DNA from: an uncultured Oscillibacter sp.
GTDB lineage: Bacteria; Bacillota; Clostridia; Oscillospirales; Oscillospiraceae
Assembly: GCA_900544615.1 (NCBI GenBank)
Contig: UQVS01000037.1
Location: 1-6,280, forward strand
DNA length: 6,280 bases
Reading direction: 5' to 3'
Part shown: positions 1 through 5,878 of the stretch, piece by piece
Layout: each line of letters starts with the position of its first letter
How positions within the stretch are numbered: the first letter of the stretch is position 1
Position numbers and translations under genes: made by a program
The notes under the pieces: model-generated
The model's input: only the letters and a program-made list of their open reading frames with translations
Databases searched by the model: none
Told to the model about the DNA's origin: nothing

Positions 1-55
1 GCGCTTATGCGCGTCGCTGTCCCGAGGCGTCGCGGCCCCGCTGGGCTGCGTGATC
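1..55. repeat. 55-bp direct repeat, copy A
   Basis: This stretch recurs at 478-532 in the same orientation with 52 of 55 positions identical by eye. The differences are a TC/CT swap near the middle and one G/A near the end. Similarity ends abruptly on the right side (CAGTGAGTGC here, TTTTTTCG after the other copy). Copy A starts at the window edge, so the repeat unit may extend further left. It contains GC-rich inverted segments such as GCGCTTATGCGC. Function is unknown. Confidence 0.85.
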
Positions 56-294
56 CAGTGAGTGCGCTATTGATTATGTGATGAGCATTTGTGACCCTTG
101 ATCCCACCATGCTTTTATATACATACATTTCCCGGTTCTCTGTGACCCCCCACTATATCAAATCCGGCAGAGTTGCCGCCACCAACGCTGTTCCCCAACC
201 GTTCCTCATTGCGGTTTCAACTTCTCGCACAAATGGCCCACGTTTGCTTTCGCGGGTGAAAGCGGGTACACACTCGCCTTCGCCAACAGGATCG

Positions 295-310
295 TACACA
301 GCGGCTTACA
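295..310. repeat. CGGCT(C/T)ACA short repeat, copy 1 of 3
   Basis: TACACAGCGGCTTACA here matches TACACAGCGGCTCACAG at 772-788 with a single change, and the related ACAACGGCTCACAGGGC at 1014-1030. All three copies are in the same orientation in the gene-free flank. The second and third share further matching positions to the right (AGCAGGGC and AACAGGGC). Function is unknown. Confidence 0.6.
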
Positions 311-312
311 CG

Positions 313-332
313 CCGAAACACGGGCGTTTCGG
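313..332. other. Small hairpin beside the GGTATCACTACC motif
   Basis: CCGAAAC (313-319) and GTTTCGG (326-332) are perfect 7-bp arms around a 6-base loop. The hairpin ends 8 bases before the conserved motif at 341. There is no T-tract on either side, so it is not a terminator. A hairpin next to a short conserved motif is a common arrangement in transfer origins, but no relaxase gene is in the window to support this. Confidence 0.45.
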
Positions 333-340
333 ACGGGGGT

Positions 341-388
341 GGTATCACTACCCTCGGAGCGTTTTGCGCGGTTCGGAAACCCTGCGTG
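341..388. repeat. GGTATCACTACC repeat, copy 1
   Basis: Positions 341-357 (GGTATCACTACCCTCGG) are identical to 606-622. The similarity continues in degenerate form for about 30 bases: GCGTTTTGCGCGGTTCGGAAAC here against GTGCTTTGCGTGCTTCTGAAAC there. The core GGTA-TCAC-TACC is an inverted repeat with 4-base arms. Read on the minus strand it gives GAGGGTAGTGATACC. It could be a protein or relaxase binding site. The sequence alone does not decide this. Confidence 0.7.
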
Positions 389-477
389 GCCAGGTGTCAG
401 AACGGCGTACTTTGCCGCTTTGGGATCTTGGCCGGGAGGTGCTCTCGAAGAACGCAGAAAGCCATCGGGACAGCGAT

Positions 478-532
478 GCGCTTATGCGCGTCGCTGCTCC
501 GAGGCGTCGCGGCCCCGCTGGGCTGCGTAATC
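478..532. repeat. 55-bp direct repeat, copy B
   Basis: Second copy of the repeat at 1-55, offset by 477 bp. The left boundary cannot be fixed because copy A is cut by the window start. It is followed by a T-rich stretch, TTTTTTCG, absent after copy A. It sits between the two GGTATCACTACC-containing repeats (341 and 606), so the two repeat families are interleaved. Confidence 0.85.
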
Positions 533-605
533 TTTTTTCGTTTCTGTCGAAATTACGGTTTTCACACTCTGTGCTCAGGGCTTTCCGCGTGTGCGAGACA
601 TAGGA

Positions 606-653
606 GGTATCACTACCCTCGGCGTGCTTTGCGTGCTTCTGAAACGCTGGACA
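606..653. repeat. GGTATCACTACC repeat, copy 2
   Basis: Second copy of the repeat at 341, 265 bp further on in the same orientation, with an exact 17-bp core (606-622) and a degenerate right part. It is followed directly by a strong hairpin at 653-672. Conservation of the core but not the surroundings suggests a binding or processing site rather than simple duplication. Confidence 0.7.
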
Positions 654-672
654 GCCGCTTGTCAAAGCGGCT
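653..672. other. Perfect 8-bp hairpin after repeat copy 2
   Basis: AGCCGCTT (653-660) and AAGCGGCT (665-672) are perfect arms around the loop GTCA. The stem can extend outward past one C/A mismatch (GGACAGCC against GGCTATCC). No T-tract follows on either strand, so termination is unlikely. Its place beside the GGTATCACTACC core fits a structured recognition site. Confidence 0.55.
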
Positions 673-771
673 ATCCTGCTATTCTTTTCGTCCCTCGTAA
701 GTCTTCGGAAATCAACCCAAATTCGCCCCCAATCCTGATTGTACCCTTTCCTACGTTTCCTGGCAAAGCCA

Positions 772-799
772 TACACAGCGGCTCACAGAGTGAAGCAGG
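772..799. repeat. CGGCT(C/T)ACA short repeat, copy 2 of 3
   Basis: This copy resembles copy 1 at its left end and copy 3 at its right end (CGGCTCACAG followed by an A-rich segment and CAGGGC). It is the link that shows the three are one family. No gene is recognisable around it. Confidence 0.6.
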
Positions 800-1012
800 G
801 CGCCGATCACTCCTCATGCTTTTCCTTGTTATTCTTCGTCTTGTTGATATATTCCCCACTATCTGATGAAGAGGGGGTACCCCATCTGTTGTGGGCGGAG
901 TCATGGCTCTTGGTCATTTTTCAGCAGCAGATTTTCTTCCACAAATCGCCCACGCCGCTTTGGATGTGGCTTGAAGGTGTACGGTGATGGCATCAATCTC
1001 ACGCCGAGGGCA

Positions 1013-1040
1013 CACAACGGCTCACAGGGCCAAACAGGGC
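1013..1040. repeat. CGGCT(C/T)ACA short repeat, copy 3 of 3
   Basis: CACAACGGCTCACAGGGC followed by AAACAGGGC. It matches copy 2 (772-799) over most positions. Read on either strand the surroundings give short open frames of similar sequence after copies 2 and 3, which may reflect an old duplicated segment rather than a living gene. Confidence 0.55.
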
Positions 1041-1142
1041 AAGAATTGCTGCTTGCTGTGTTCCTCTGTATCTGCGGTCTTCTTTACCTACTGCATCGCA
1101 AATTTTGACTCGGGGCATTGCGATATTCCCGTTCTTTTCTCT

Positions 1143-1179
1143 TGTAAACAAATCCCGCCGGGGCAAGCCCCGGCGGGAT
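1143..1179 (-). terminator. Rho-independent terminator of the permease operon
   Basis: ATCCCGCCGGGGC (1152-1164) and GCCCCGGCGGGAT (1167-1179) are perfect complements, so a 12-bp GC-rich stem with a 4-base CAAG/CTTG loop forms. On the minus strand the stem is followed by TTTGTTTAC, a T-rich tail, while on the plus strand no T-run follows. It lies 55 bases after the permease stop codon, which is where the terminator of the minus-strand operon is expected. Confidence 0.9.
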
Positions 1180-1234
1180 GGTTACCGATGAAGTGGATTT
1201 GAATTTCTGCCTGCAAACCGCATTTGGCTGCCGC

Positions 1235-3190
1235 TTACGCCTCACCGCCTACGATTCGTTCGTAGGTCCGGGCCGTCAGACCGTACACCAGCGCGTACAC
1301 TGCCGCGAAAACCGCCAGCGTCCCCGCCGTGCAGAGAGCAAACATGCCCACCTCGTGCAGACCGAACAGCTCCAGAATGCGGCAGAGCATGGGGAAGGCC
1401 GCCAGAATGTGCAGCCCCGCCGTCAGCAGGGGCAGGAAGAACACCAGCAGGATCTGTCCCCGGATGGAGGCGCCCACCTCCCGGCGGCTCATGCCTACCT
1501 GCTGCATGATCTGATAGCGGCGCTGATCCTCATAGCCCTCGGAGACCTGCTTGTAGTAGATGATGAGCACCGTGGCCATCAGGAACAGCAGTCCCAGGAA
1601 GATGCCCAGGAACAGGAAGCCGCCGTACATTGCGTAGAATTCCTCCGCCATCTCCTGGCGGCTGGCCACGCCGTATCTCCCATCGGAGACTGCCAGAACG
1701 GCCTTGGCGCAGGCCAGCTTTTCGCTGTCGGCGCCGTCGGTGTTCAGGTGGATGCGGAAGGTCCGGCGGGCCAGATCCGTGTTCATCAGATGCTCTGCCA
1801 GGGTACCGTCCGCCACCAGGCCCAGCATAACCTCGTTGGTGACGATGGCGCTGTCCCCGGCGGGGAAGCTGTCCAGCCGGGCTTTCACCTGAATGGGTGC
1901 CTCCTCATACTCATAAAAGAAGGTCTCCGGCAGCTGAAAATCGCCGTCCGCATAGGCCAGCACCTGGTTTTCCCCCAGGGCGACAGTTTCCCCCGTCAGG
2001 CGGCTGTACTCCTCCGCTGTTAGGACCGTGATCTCCGTTAGAAGGCCGCTCTGGCTCATGTCCGTCAGCAGCGTATTGCCGCTGTATCTGGCATGGAAGG
2101 AGGCGGACGTCTCATAGCGGAGATCCGCCATCTGCCGCCCAGCGTCTGCCACGGTCCGCTGCACCAGGTCCAGCGTTGCAGCGGGGTCGGTATCATCCTT
2201 TAGCGTCTGGGTCACCAGAATATCGTCGGGATACCTGCCGTCCAGAGATTTCTCCGCCCCCAGATAGAGACACAGGGTCCCGGACACCGTCACCAGTACC
2301 ATGCAGGCCAGGATGCAGATGTTTGCAAGGCCAACGGCGTTCTGCTTCATGCGGTACAGCAGGCCGGAGATGGCGGTGAAGTGGCGGGTCTGGTAATAGA
2401 AGCCCTTGTTGGCCCGCAGACGTTTCAGCAGAGCGATGGACCCGGCGGTAAACAGGCAGTAGGTGCCGAGCATCACCAGAATGACCGCCACAAAGAACAG
2501 CATCAGGGCGTTCACCGGGTTCCGGGTGGTGAGGGCGATGGCATAGCCCCCCAGTAGCGCCGCCAGCCCCAGGACTGCCAACAGCCGTTTCGTTTTCGGT
2601 TCCCGCTCTCCGGCACTGTCGCTGTGGAGCAGTTCAATGGGCCGGGACCGTCCCAGGCGCAGCAGGTTCCATAGAAGCGCCAGCAGAAACAGCACCCCCA
2701 GCAGCGCCGCCGTTTCTCCCACGCCCCTGACGCTGACGGAGAAGCCGAACTGCACCGGGATCTGCACCAGCTTCAAAAGCAGCAGCAAAATCAGCTTGCT
2801 GAGCAGGATGCCCGCCGCGATGCCGCCGGGAATCACGACGGCGGCGCACAGCAGCGTCTCCCAAAAGCACAGGGCGGCGATGTGGCGCTTTTCCAGGCCC
2901 AGAATGTTGTAGAGTCCCAGTTCCTTCTGCCGCCGCTTCATCACAAAGCTGTTGGCATACAGCAGCAGCACGGTGGAAAACAGCGCCACCACAAAGCAGC
3001 CGATGGACATCATGACCTGCAGGTAGGCGGTGCCCCGCACCGTCTGGATGACCTCGTTCCAGGTCAGGAACCGCAGGATATAATACATGGCCGCCAGCGC
3101 ACCGCAGGAGAGGAGATACGGGCCGTAATACCGGCTGTTGCGGACCAGGTTCACCAAGGCCAGCCGGGGAAAGAAGCTGCGCTTACCCAT
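1235..3190 (-). CDS. BceB-type ABC transporter permease (FtsX family)
   Basis: Membrane subunit of a Bce-type peptide-resistance transporter. The protein is 651 residues, the usual length for BceB. About ten membrane segments can be seen: near residues 23-42, 57-79, 108-137, 158-177, 202-221, 227-250, 286-311, 523-546, 580-600 and 613-637. Between the seventh and eighth lies a hydrophilic domain of about 210 residues (312-522). This layout, with one large external domain after the seventh segment, is diagnostic of BceB-like permeases; that domain is thought to contact the peptide and the kinase. The N-terminal half carries an FtsX-type core with the cytoplasmic segment RRQKELGLYNILG. I chose the ATG at 3190, which overlaps the ATPase stop by 8 bases and has GGTGAG just upstream. 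A GTG at 3199 would add three residues but has a poor ribosome binding site. The substrate is unknown. Confidence 0.93.
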   Translation of the reverse strand: MGKRSFFPRLALVNLVRNSRYYGPYLLSCGALAAMYYILRFLTWNEVIQTVRGTAYLQVMMSIGCFVVALFSTVLLLYANSFVMKRRQKELGLYNILGLEKRHIAALCFWETLLCAAVVIPGGIAAGILLSKLILLLLLKLVQIPVQFGFSVSVRGVGETAALLGVLFLLALLWNLLRLGRSRPIELLHSDSAGEREPKTKRLLAVLGLAALLGGYAIALTTRNPVNALMLFFVAVILVMLGTYCLFTAGSIALLKRLRANKGFYYQTRHFTAISGLLYRMKQNAVGLANICILACMVLVTVSGTLCLYLGAEKSLDGRYPDDILVTQTLKDDTDPAATLDLVQRTVADAGRQMADLRYETSASFHARYSGNTLLTDMSQSGLLTEITVLTAEEYSRLTGETVALGENQVLAYADGDFQLPETFFYEYEEAPIQVKARLDSFPAGDSAIVTNEVMLGLVADGTLAEHLMNTDLARRTFRIHLNTDGADSEKLACAKAVLAVSDGRYGVASRQEMAEEFYAMYGGFLFLGIFLGLLFLMATVLIIYYKQVSEGYEDQRRYQIMQQVGMSRREVGASIRGQILLVFFLPLLTAGLHILAAFPMLCRILELFGLHEVGMFALCTAGTLAVFAAVYALVYGLTARTYERIVGGEA

Positions 3191-3950
3191 GGTTCTCACC
3201 GCCTTGGGTCAGCACCGTCAACGTGTCGGAGATGCGGCGGAACTGGGCCTCCCGGCTCTCACTGCCCCGGTAGAGCTGGTGATACACCCGGCCGTCCCGC
3301 AGGAACAGTACCCGCCCCGCGTGGCTGGCGGCCTTGACGGAGTGGGTCACCATCAGGATGGTCTGGCCGCCCTTGTTGATCTCGCCGAACAGCTCCAGCA
3401 GATTGTCAGAGGACCGGGAGTCCAGGGCGCCGGTGGGCTCGTCCGCCAGAACGATCTGCGGGTCCGTGATGAGGGCCCGGGCCACTGCCGCCCGCTGCTT
3501 CTGTCCGCCGGAGACCTCATAGGGGTACTTGATCAGGATGTCGGCGATGCCCAGCTGCTCTGCCAGGGGCTTCAGCTTTCGCTCCATTTCCTCGTAGGGC
3601 CGTCCCGCCAGCACCAGGGGCAGGAAGATGTTGTCCCGCAGGGAGAAGATGTCCAGCAGGTTGAAGTCCTGGAACACAAAGCCCAGATGAGAGCGGCGGA
3701 AGGCCGCCAAGTCCCGTTCCCGGACGTCGGACAGGGCCTTGCCGTTCAAAAACACCTCTCCGGCGGTGGGGCGGTCCAGAGCCGCCAGAATATTCAGCAA
3801 GGTGGTCTTGCCGGAGCCGGACTCGCCCATGATGGCCACATACTCCCCCGGCTCCACGGAGAAATTCACGTTTTGTAGCGCCTCCACCTGTCTGCCGCCG
3901 AAGCGGCTGGTGTAGACTTTCTGCAGGTGCTGTACTTCCAATAATGGCAT
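3183..3950 (-). CDS. BceA-type ABC transporter ATP-binding protein
   Basis: Cytoplasmic ATPase that powers the adjacent permease; 255 residues, normal for the MacB/LolD/BceA group. All motifs are intact: Walker A GESGSGKTT (residues 42-50), Q-loop FVFQDFNLL (91-99), signature VSGGQKQR (146-153), Walker B IVLADEP (166-172) with catalytic Glu171, D-loop GALDS, and switch His203 in MVTHS. The start is the ATG at 3950, preceded at 7 bases by a perfect AAGGAGG (3958-3964). The frame stays open 13 codons further upstream, but those codons lie in the leader. The gene is translationally coupled to the permease through an 8-base overlap. It is separated from the kinase gene by 104 bp holding a palindrome and a hairpin, so it probably heads its own inducible transcript. 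Confidence 0.96.
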   Translation of the reverse strand: MPLLEVQHLQKVYTSRFGGRQVEALQNVNFSVEPGEYVAIMGESGSGKTTLLNILAALDRPTAGEVFLNGKALSDVRERDLAAFRRSHLGFVFQDFNLLDIFSLRDNIFLPLVLAGRPYEEMERKLKPLAEQLGIADILIKYPYEVSGGQKQRAAVARALITDPQIVLADEPTGALDSRSSDNLLELFGEINKGGQTILMVTHSVKAASHAGRVLFLRDGRVYHQLYRGSESREAQFRRISDTLTVLTQGGENHG

Positions 3951-3957
3951 AAAGGTT

Positions 3958-3964
3958 CCTCCTT
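3958..3964 (-). promoter_or_regulatory. Strong ribosome binding site of the ATPase gene
   Basis: On the minus strand AAGGAGG stands 7 bases before the ATG at 3950. It is the strongest such site of the four genes and decides the start codon, ruling out the longer upstream frame. It fits high expression of the transporter once induced. Confidence 0.85.
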
Positions 3965-3987
3965 TTGTAGCTTGGCACCATCCTACC

Positions 3988-4031
3988 AAAAAGCCGGACT
4001 GTCCGCCATCGTTTTGGCTTACAGTCCAGCT
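3988..4031 (-). terminator. Terminator-like hairpin between kinase and ATPase genes
   Basis: Read on the minus strand, AGCTGGACTGT (4031-4021) pairs with ACAGTCCGGCT (4002-3992) over 11 bp with one G-U pair. A small inner GCC/GGC pairing lies in the loop, and the stem is followed by a run of five T (TTTTTGG). This is the shape of a Rho-independent terminator. It would reduce read-through from the kinase gene into the transporter genes. It could also be an attenuator if a regulated transcript includes both arms; the sequence does not show a competing antiterminator. Confidence 0.6.
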
Positions 4032-4053
4032 CCGTATCTTACAATTTTGTAAG
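4018..4053 (-). promoter_or_regulatory. Probable response-regulator operator and promoter of the transporter genes
   Basis: CTTACAA-AA-TTGTAAG (4053-4038, minus strand) is a palindrome with perfect 7-bp arms, starting 1 base after the kinase stop codon. A third half-site, CTGTAAG, lies 20 bp further downstream (4024-4018), about two helical turns away. Inverted TTACA/TGTAA-type sites ahead of the ATPase gene are typical targets of BceR/GraR-type OmpR-family regulators. The right arm supplies a weak -35 (TTGTAA) and the third half-site a weak -10 (TGTAAG) at 15-bp spacing, as expected for an activator-dependent promoter. An alternative weak pair is TTGAAT and TAAGAT. The palindrome is certain; the exact promoter is not. 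Confidence 0.65.
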
Positions 4054-4054
4054 G

Positions 4055-5038
4055 TTATTCAACCATGCGCCACTCCCGGCTCAGGTCCAGCCGCACCAGC
4101 GTCCCCTGACCGGGCCGGGAGGTGAGGGAGATGCCGTGATTCAGCCGGTCCATCACCTGACGGCAGAGGTACAGCCCGATCCCCGTGGACTTCTTGTCCG
4201 CCCGGCCGTTGTATCCGGTGAAGCCCTTTTCAAACACCCGGGCCTGGTCCTCCTCCCGGATGCCGATGCCGTTGTCGGCGATGACCACCGTGGCGCCGTC
4301 TCCGTAGATGCGGATGGTTCCGCCTGCCGGGGTGTATTTCAGGGCGTTGGAGAGAACCTGCTCCACCACGAACAGCAGCCACTTCTCGTCCGTCAGCACG
4401 GTCTTTCCGGTCTCCTGAAAATCCAGGGTGATCTTTTTCAGAATGAACATCTTGGCGAACTTCCGCACTGCCTGCCGCAGGATGTCATCCAGCGGATACT
4501 CCCGCAGGACGTAGTCCGTGGAGTCGCTGTCCAGCCGTAAGTAGGAGAGCACCATCTCCACGTACTGCCCGATCTTCAGCAGCTCCATCTCCAGCTCTCC
4601 CCGGTGGGGGGAGTCGTCCTCCTGCAGCAGCAAATCCATGGCGGCGATGGGCGTTTTGATCTGGTGGACCCAAAGGGAGTAGTAATCCGTCAGCTCCCGA
4701 AAGCGGCTTTCATTCTCCGCCGCCAGCCGGGCCCGGTCCCGGCAGACTGCCTGCAGCAGCGTCTGATAGTCCTCCTCCAGCAGTCCCCGGGCGGGCGGAA
4801 GGGGCAGGGCCTTCTCCCCCGCCTGCTGCAAAAGCCGCTGCAGCTCCCGGTGCCGCCGGAGAAAGCGGCTGTATCCCACGGCAAAGAGCACCAGCCCCAG
4901 TGCCAGACACAGCGCACCGGCATAGAGCACTGCCTCCAAGGGCAGGTCGTAGAGGGCGAATACCGCCGCGAATATGCAGACGGCCCCCGCCAGCAACAGC
5001 AGCAGCTTGTATTGGCGTTTCAGGTAAGCCAGCAGCAT
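4055..5038 (-). CDS. BceS-type intramembrane-sensing histidine kinase
   Basis: Membrane sensor kinase, 327 residues, normal for BceS-like kinases. Two membrane segments (about residues 11-30 and 36-55) are joined by only about five residues, so there is no external sensing domain. Kinases of this kind take their signal from the partner ABC transporter. The dimerisation region carries the phosphoacceptor in HQIKTP (His125). The ATPase domain shows the N box EQVLSNALKY (Asn231), G1 DNGIGI (255-260), F box VFEKGFTG (268-275) and G2 STGIGLYL (284-291). All are intact. The ATG at 5038 lies 2 bases after the regulator stop, with GGAGGG (5050-5045) overlapping the end of the regulator gene, so the two are co-transcribed and probably translationally coupled. 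It should phosphorylate the regulator encoded just upstream. Confidence 0.95.
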   Translation of the reverse strand: MLLAYLKRQYKLLLLLAGAVCIFAAVFALYDLPLEAVLYAGALCLALGLVLFAVGYSRFLRRHRELQRLLQQAGEKALPLPPARGLLEEDYQTLLQAVCRDRARLAAENESRFRELTDYYSLWVHQIKTPIAAMDLLLQEDDSPHRGELEMELLKIGQYVEMVLSYLRLDSDSTDYVLREYPLDDILRQAVRKFAKMFILKKITLDFQETGKTVLTDEKWLLFVVEQVLSNALKYTPAGGTIRIYGDGATVVIADNGIGIREEDQARVFEKGFTGYNGRADKKSTGIGLYLCRQVMDRLNHGISLTSRPGQGTLVRLDLSREWRMVE

Positions 5039-5040
5039 TC

Positions 5041-5715
5041 TCAGCCCTCCACCAGATAGCCCGCGCCCTTCCGGGTACGGATGAAGTCCGTCAGTCCCGC
5101 GCTCTCCAGCTTCTTCCGCAACCGGGCCACATTCACCGTCAGGGTGTTCTCATCCACAAAGCTGTCGGATTCCCACAGCCGGGTCATGATGGCCTCCCGG
5201 CTGACGATCTCGCCCCGGTGCTCCAGCAAAAGCTGCAAGATCTTGAACTCGTTCCGGGTCAACTCTACCTTCTGTCCGTTGGCTGTCAGGGTCCCGTCGG
5301 ACACGTTCAGCACCGCGCCGCCGCAGGAGAGCAAGTGGGCGGTACCGGCGAAGTCATAGGCTCGCCGCAGCATGGCCTGCACCTTGGCGGAGAGCACCTG
5401 CAGGTGAAAGGGCTTGGCCAGCAGGTCATCCCCGCCCATCTCCATGGCCATCACCAGGTTCATGTCGTCTGAGGCGGAGGTGAGGAACAGAATGGGGACC
5501 TTGGACACCTTTCGGATTTCCCGGCACCAGTGGTAGCCGTTGAAAAAAGGCAGGGAGATATCCAGCAGCACCAACTGTGGGTCAAAAGCGGCAAAGTCCG
5601 ACAGCACATCGTCGAAGCGTACCGCGCAGGCCACCTGATATCCCCAGCTCTCCAAATGCCGCTGCACGGCGCTGGCGATGACGGCATCGTCTTCCACCAC
5701 AAAAATTCGGTACAC
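5041..5715 (-). CDS. BceR-type response regulator (OmpR/PhoB family)
   Basis: Cytoplasmic DNA-binding regulator, 224 residues. The receiver domain (about 1-120) has the acidic pocket Glu8-Asp9-Asp10, phosphoacceptor Asp52 in LLDISLP, Thr79 and Lys101 in GGDDLLAKPF. The segment after it, HLQVLSAKVQAMLRRAYDF, is characteristic of regulators paired with BceAB transporters. The C-terminal winged helix (about 128-222) shows LTRNEFKILQLLL, the recognition-helix region VDENTLTVNVARLRKKL, and RTRKGAGYL. The start is a GTG at 5715 with AAGGGGGA 8 bases upstream; no ATG in this frame fits better. The gene is first in the cassette, behind a good sigma-A-like promoter. Its likely target is the palindrome before the ATPase gene; no such palindrome lies before its own gene, so autoregulation is not indicated. 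Confidence 0.95.
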   Translation of the reverse strand: MYRIFVVEDDAVIASAVQRHLESWGYQVACAVRFDDVLSDFAAFDPQLVLLDISLPFFNGYHWCREIRKVSKVPILFLTSASDDMNLVMAMEMGGDDLLAKPFHLQVLSAKVQAMLRRAYDFAGTAHLLSCGGAVLNVSDGTLTANGQKVELTRNEFKILQLLLEHRGEIVSREAIMTRLWESDSFVDENTLTVNVARLRKKLESAGLTDFIRTRKGAGYLVEG

Positions 5716-5755
5716 TGGTGATTCCCCCTTTCCATCATGCTTTTATTCTGATTGG

Positions 5756-5784
5756 AGCATAGCATCCGGGCTGGAAAAAGTCAA
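5756..5784 (-). promoter_or_regulatory. Sigma-A-like promoter of the regulator-kinase genes
   Basis: On the minus strand TTGACT (-35, 5784-5779) and TATGCT (-10, 5761-5756) are separated by exactly 17 bp. TGC before the -10 adds an extended -10 element. Transcription would start near 5749, giving a leader of about 33 bases before the GTG at 5715. Both boxes match the consensus well, so basal expression is expected. The -35 box begins four bases from the stop codon of an integrase remnant, so this promoter sits exactly at the cassette edge. Confidence 0.8.
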
Positions 5785-5787
5785 ATT

Positions 5788-5877
5788 TTAGTAGTACATT
5801 TCATACACGCCGGTTTCCTTAACTTCTCGCAGGAAGAAAGACAGCTGTTCAGCGGTAAGGGTTTTCATTTCCTTAGC
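5788..5877 (-). pseudogene. Tyrosine recombinase (phage/ICE integrase) fragment
   Basis: The minus-strand frame from 5877 to the stop at 5788 encodes a 29-residue peptide that starts AKEMKTLTAEQLSFFLRE and ends GVYEMYY. This resembles the stretch at the junction of the core-binding and catalytic domains of Firmicute tyrosine integrases, which reads roughly KTLTAEQL..FL.E....VYEMYY and is normally followed by a segment such as ATGLRRGELLGL. Here the frame stops directly after MYY, before the first catalytic Arg, and upstream it is closed by a TAG at 5878-5880. Neither the N-terminal domain nor the catalytic Arg, His and Tyr residues are in the window. It is a remnant, not a functional integrase. 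Family recognition is from memory of the motif. Confidence 0.6.
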
Positions 5878-5878
5878 C

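Larger units (their letters stand above)
1..1150. other. Gene-free, repeat-containing flank (probable mobile-element debris)
   Basis: I find no credible gene in this stretch. Open frames exist on both strands, but they overlap one another, are rich in Arg, Ser and Pro, lack good ribosome binding sites and show no recognisable domain. What can be seen instead are imperfect repeats: a 55-bp pair (1-55 and 478-532), a 17-bp exact pair with similar sequence beyond it (341-357 and 606-622), and three related copies of a CGGCT(C/T)ACA sequence (295-310, 772-788, 1013-1030). Small hairpins lie at 313-332 and 653-672, and a 10-bp palindrome GGGGTACCCC at 874-883. Base composition is less GC-rich and less regular than in the neighbouring cassette. 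Decayed intergenic DNA of a mobilisable element is the best reading, but this is inference. Confidence 0.55.

Noticed and set aside
1..600. CRISPR array
   Set aside because: Repeats are only two or three copies per family, imperfect, and spaced hundreds of bases apart, with no regular short spacers.
91..603. 170-residue open frame on the plus strand
   Set aside because: It spans the 55-bp repeat and the GGTATCACTACC repeat, has no ribosome binding site that stands out, and its composition is unlike a folded protein.
348..776. 142-residue open frame on the minus strand in the gene-free flank
   Set aside because: It is rich in Arg, Ser and Lys, has no domain I recognise, runs through both repeat families and the hairpin at 653-672, and overlaps open frames on the plus strand. 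It looks like chance openness in GC-rich repeat DNA.
874..883. GGGGTACCCC palindrome as an operator
   Set aside because: It is short, GC-rich and has no gene start nearby; it could easily occur by chance.
739..1202. Overlapping plus-strand frames with similar peptides (TAAHRVKQG and TTAHRAKQG)
   Set aside because: The similarity comes from the short DNA repeats at 772 and 1013. The frames lack start signals, end without domain structure, and the last runs into the operon terminator.
1178..2023. 281-residue plus-strand frame opposite the permease
   Set aside because: It is the antisense shadow of the well-supported permease gene; its His- and Gln-rich composition is typical of such shadows.
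3138..3878. 246-residue plus-strand frame opposite the ATPase
   Set aside because: It is antisense to an ATPase with all motifs intact and has no independent domain evidence.
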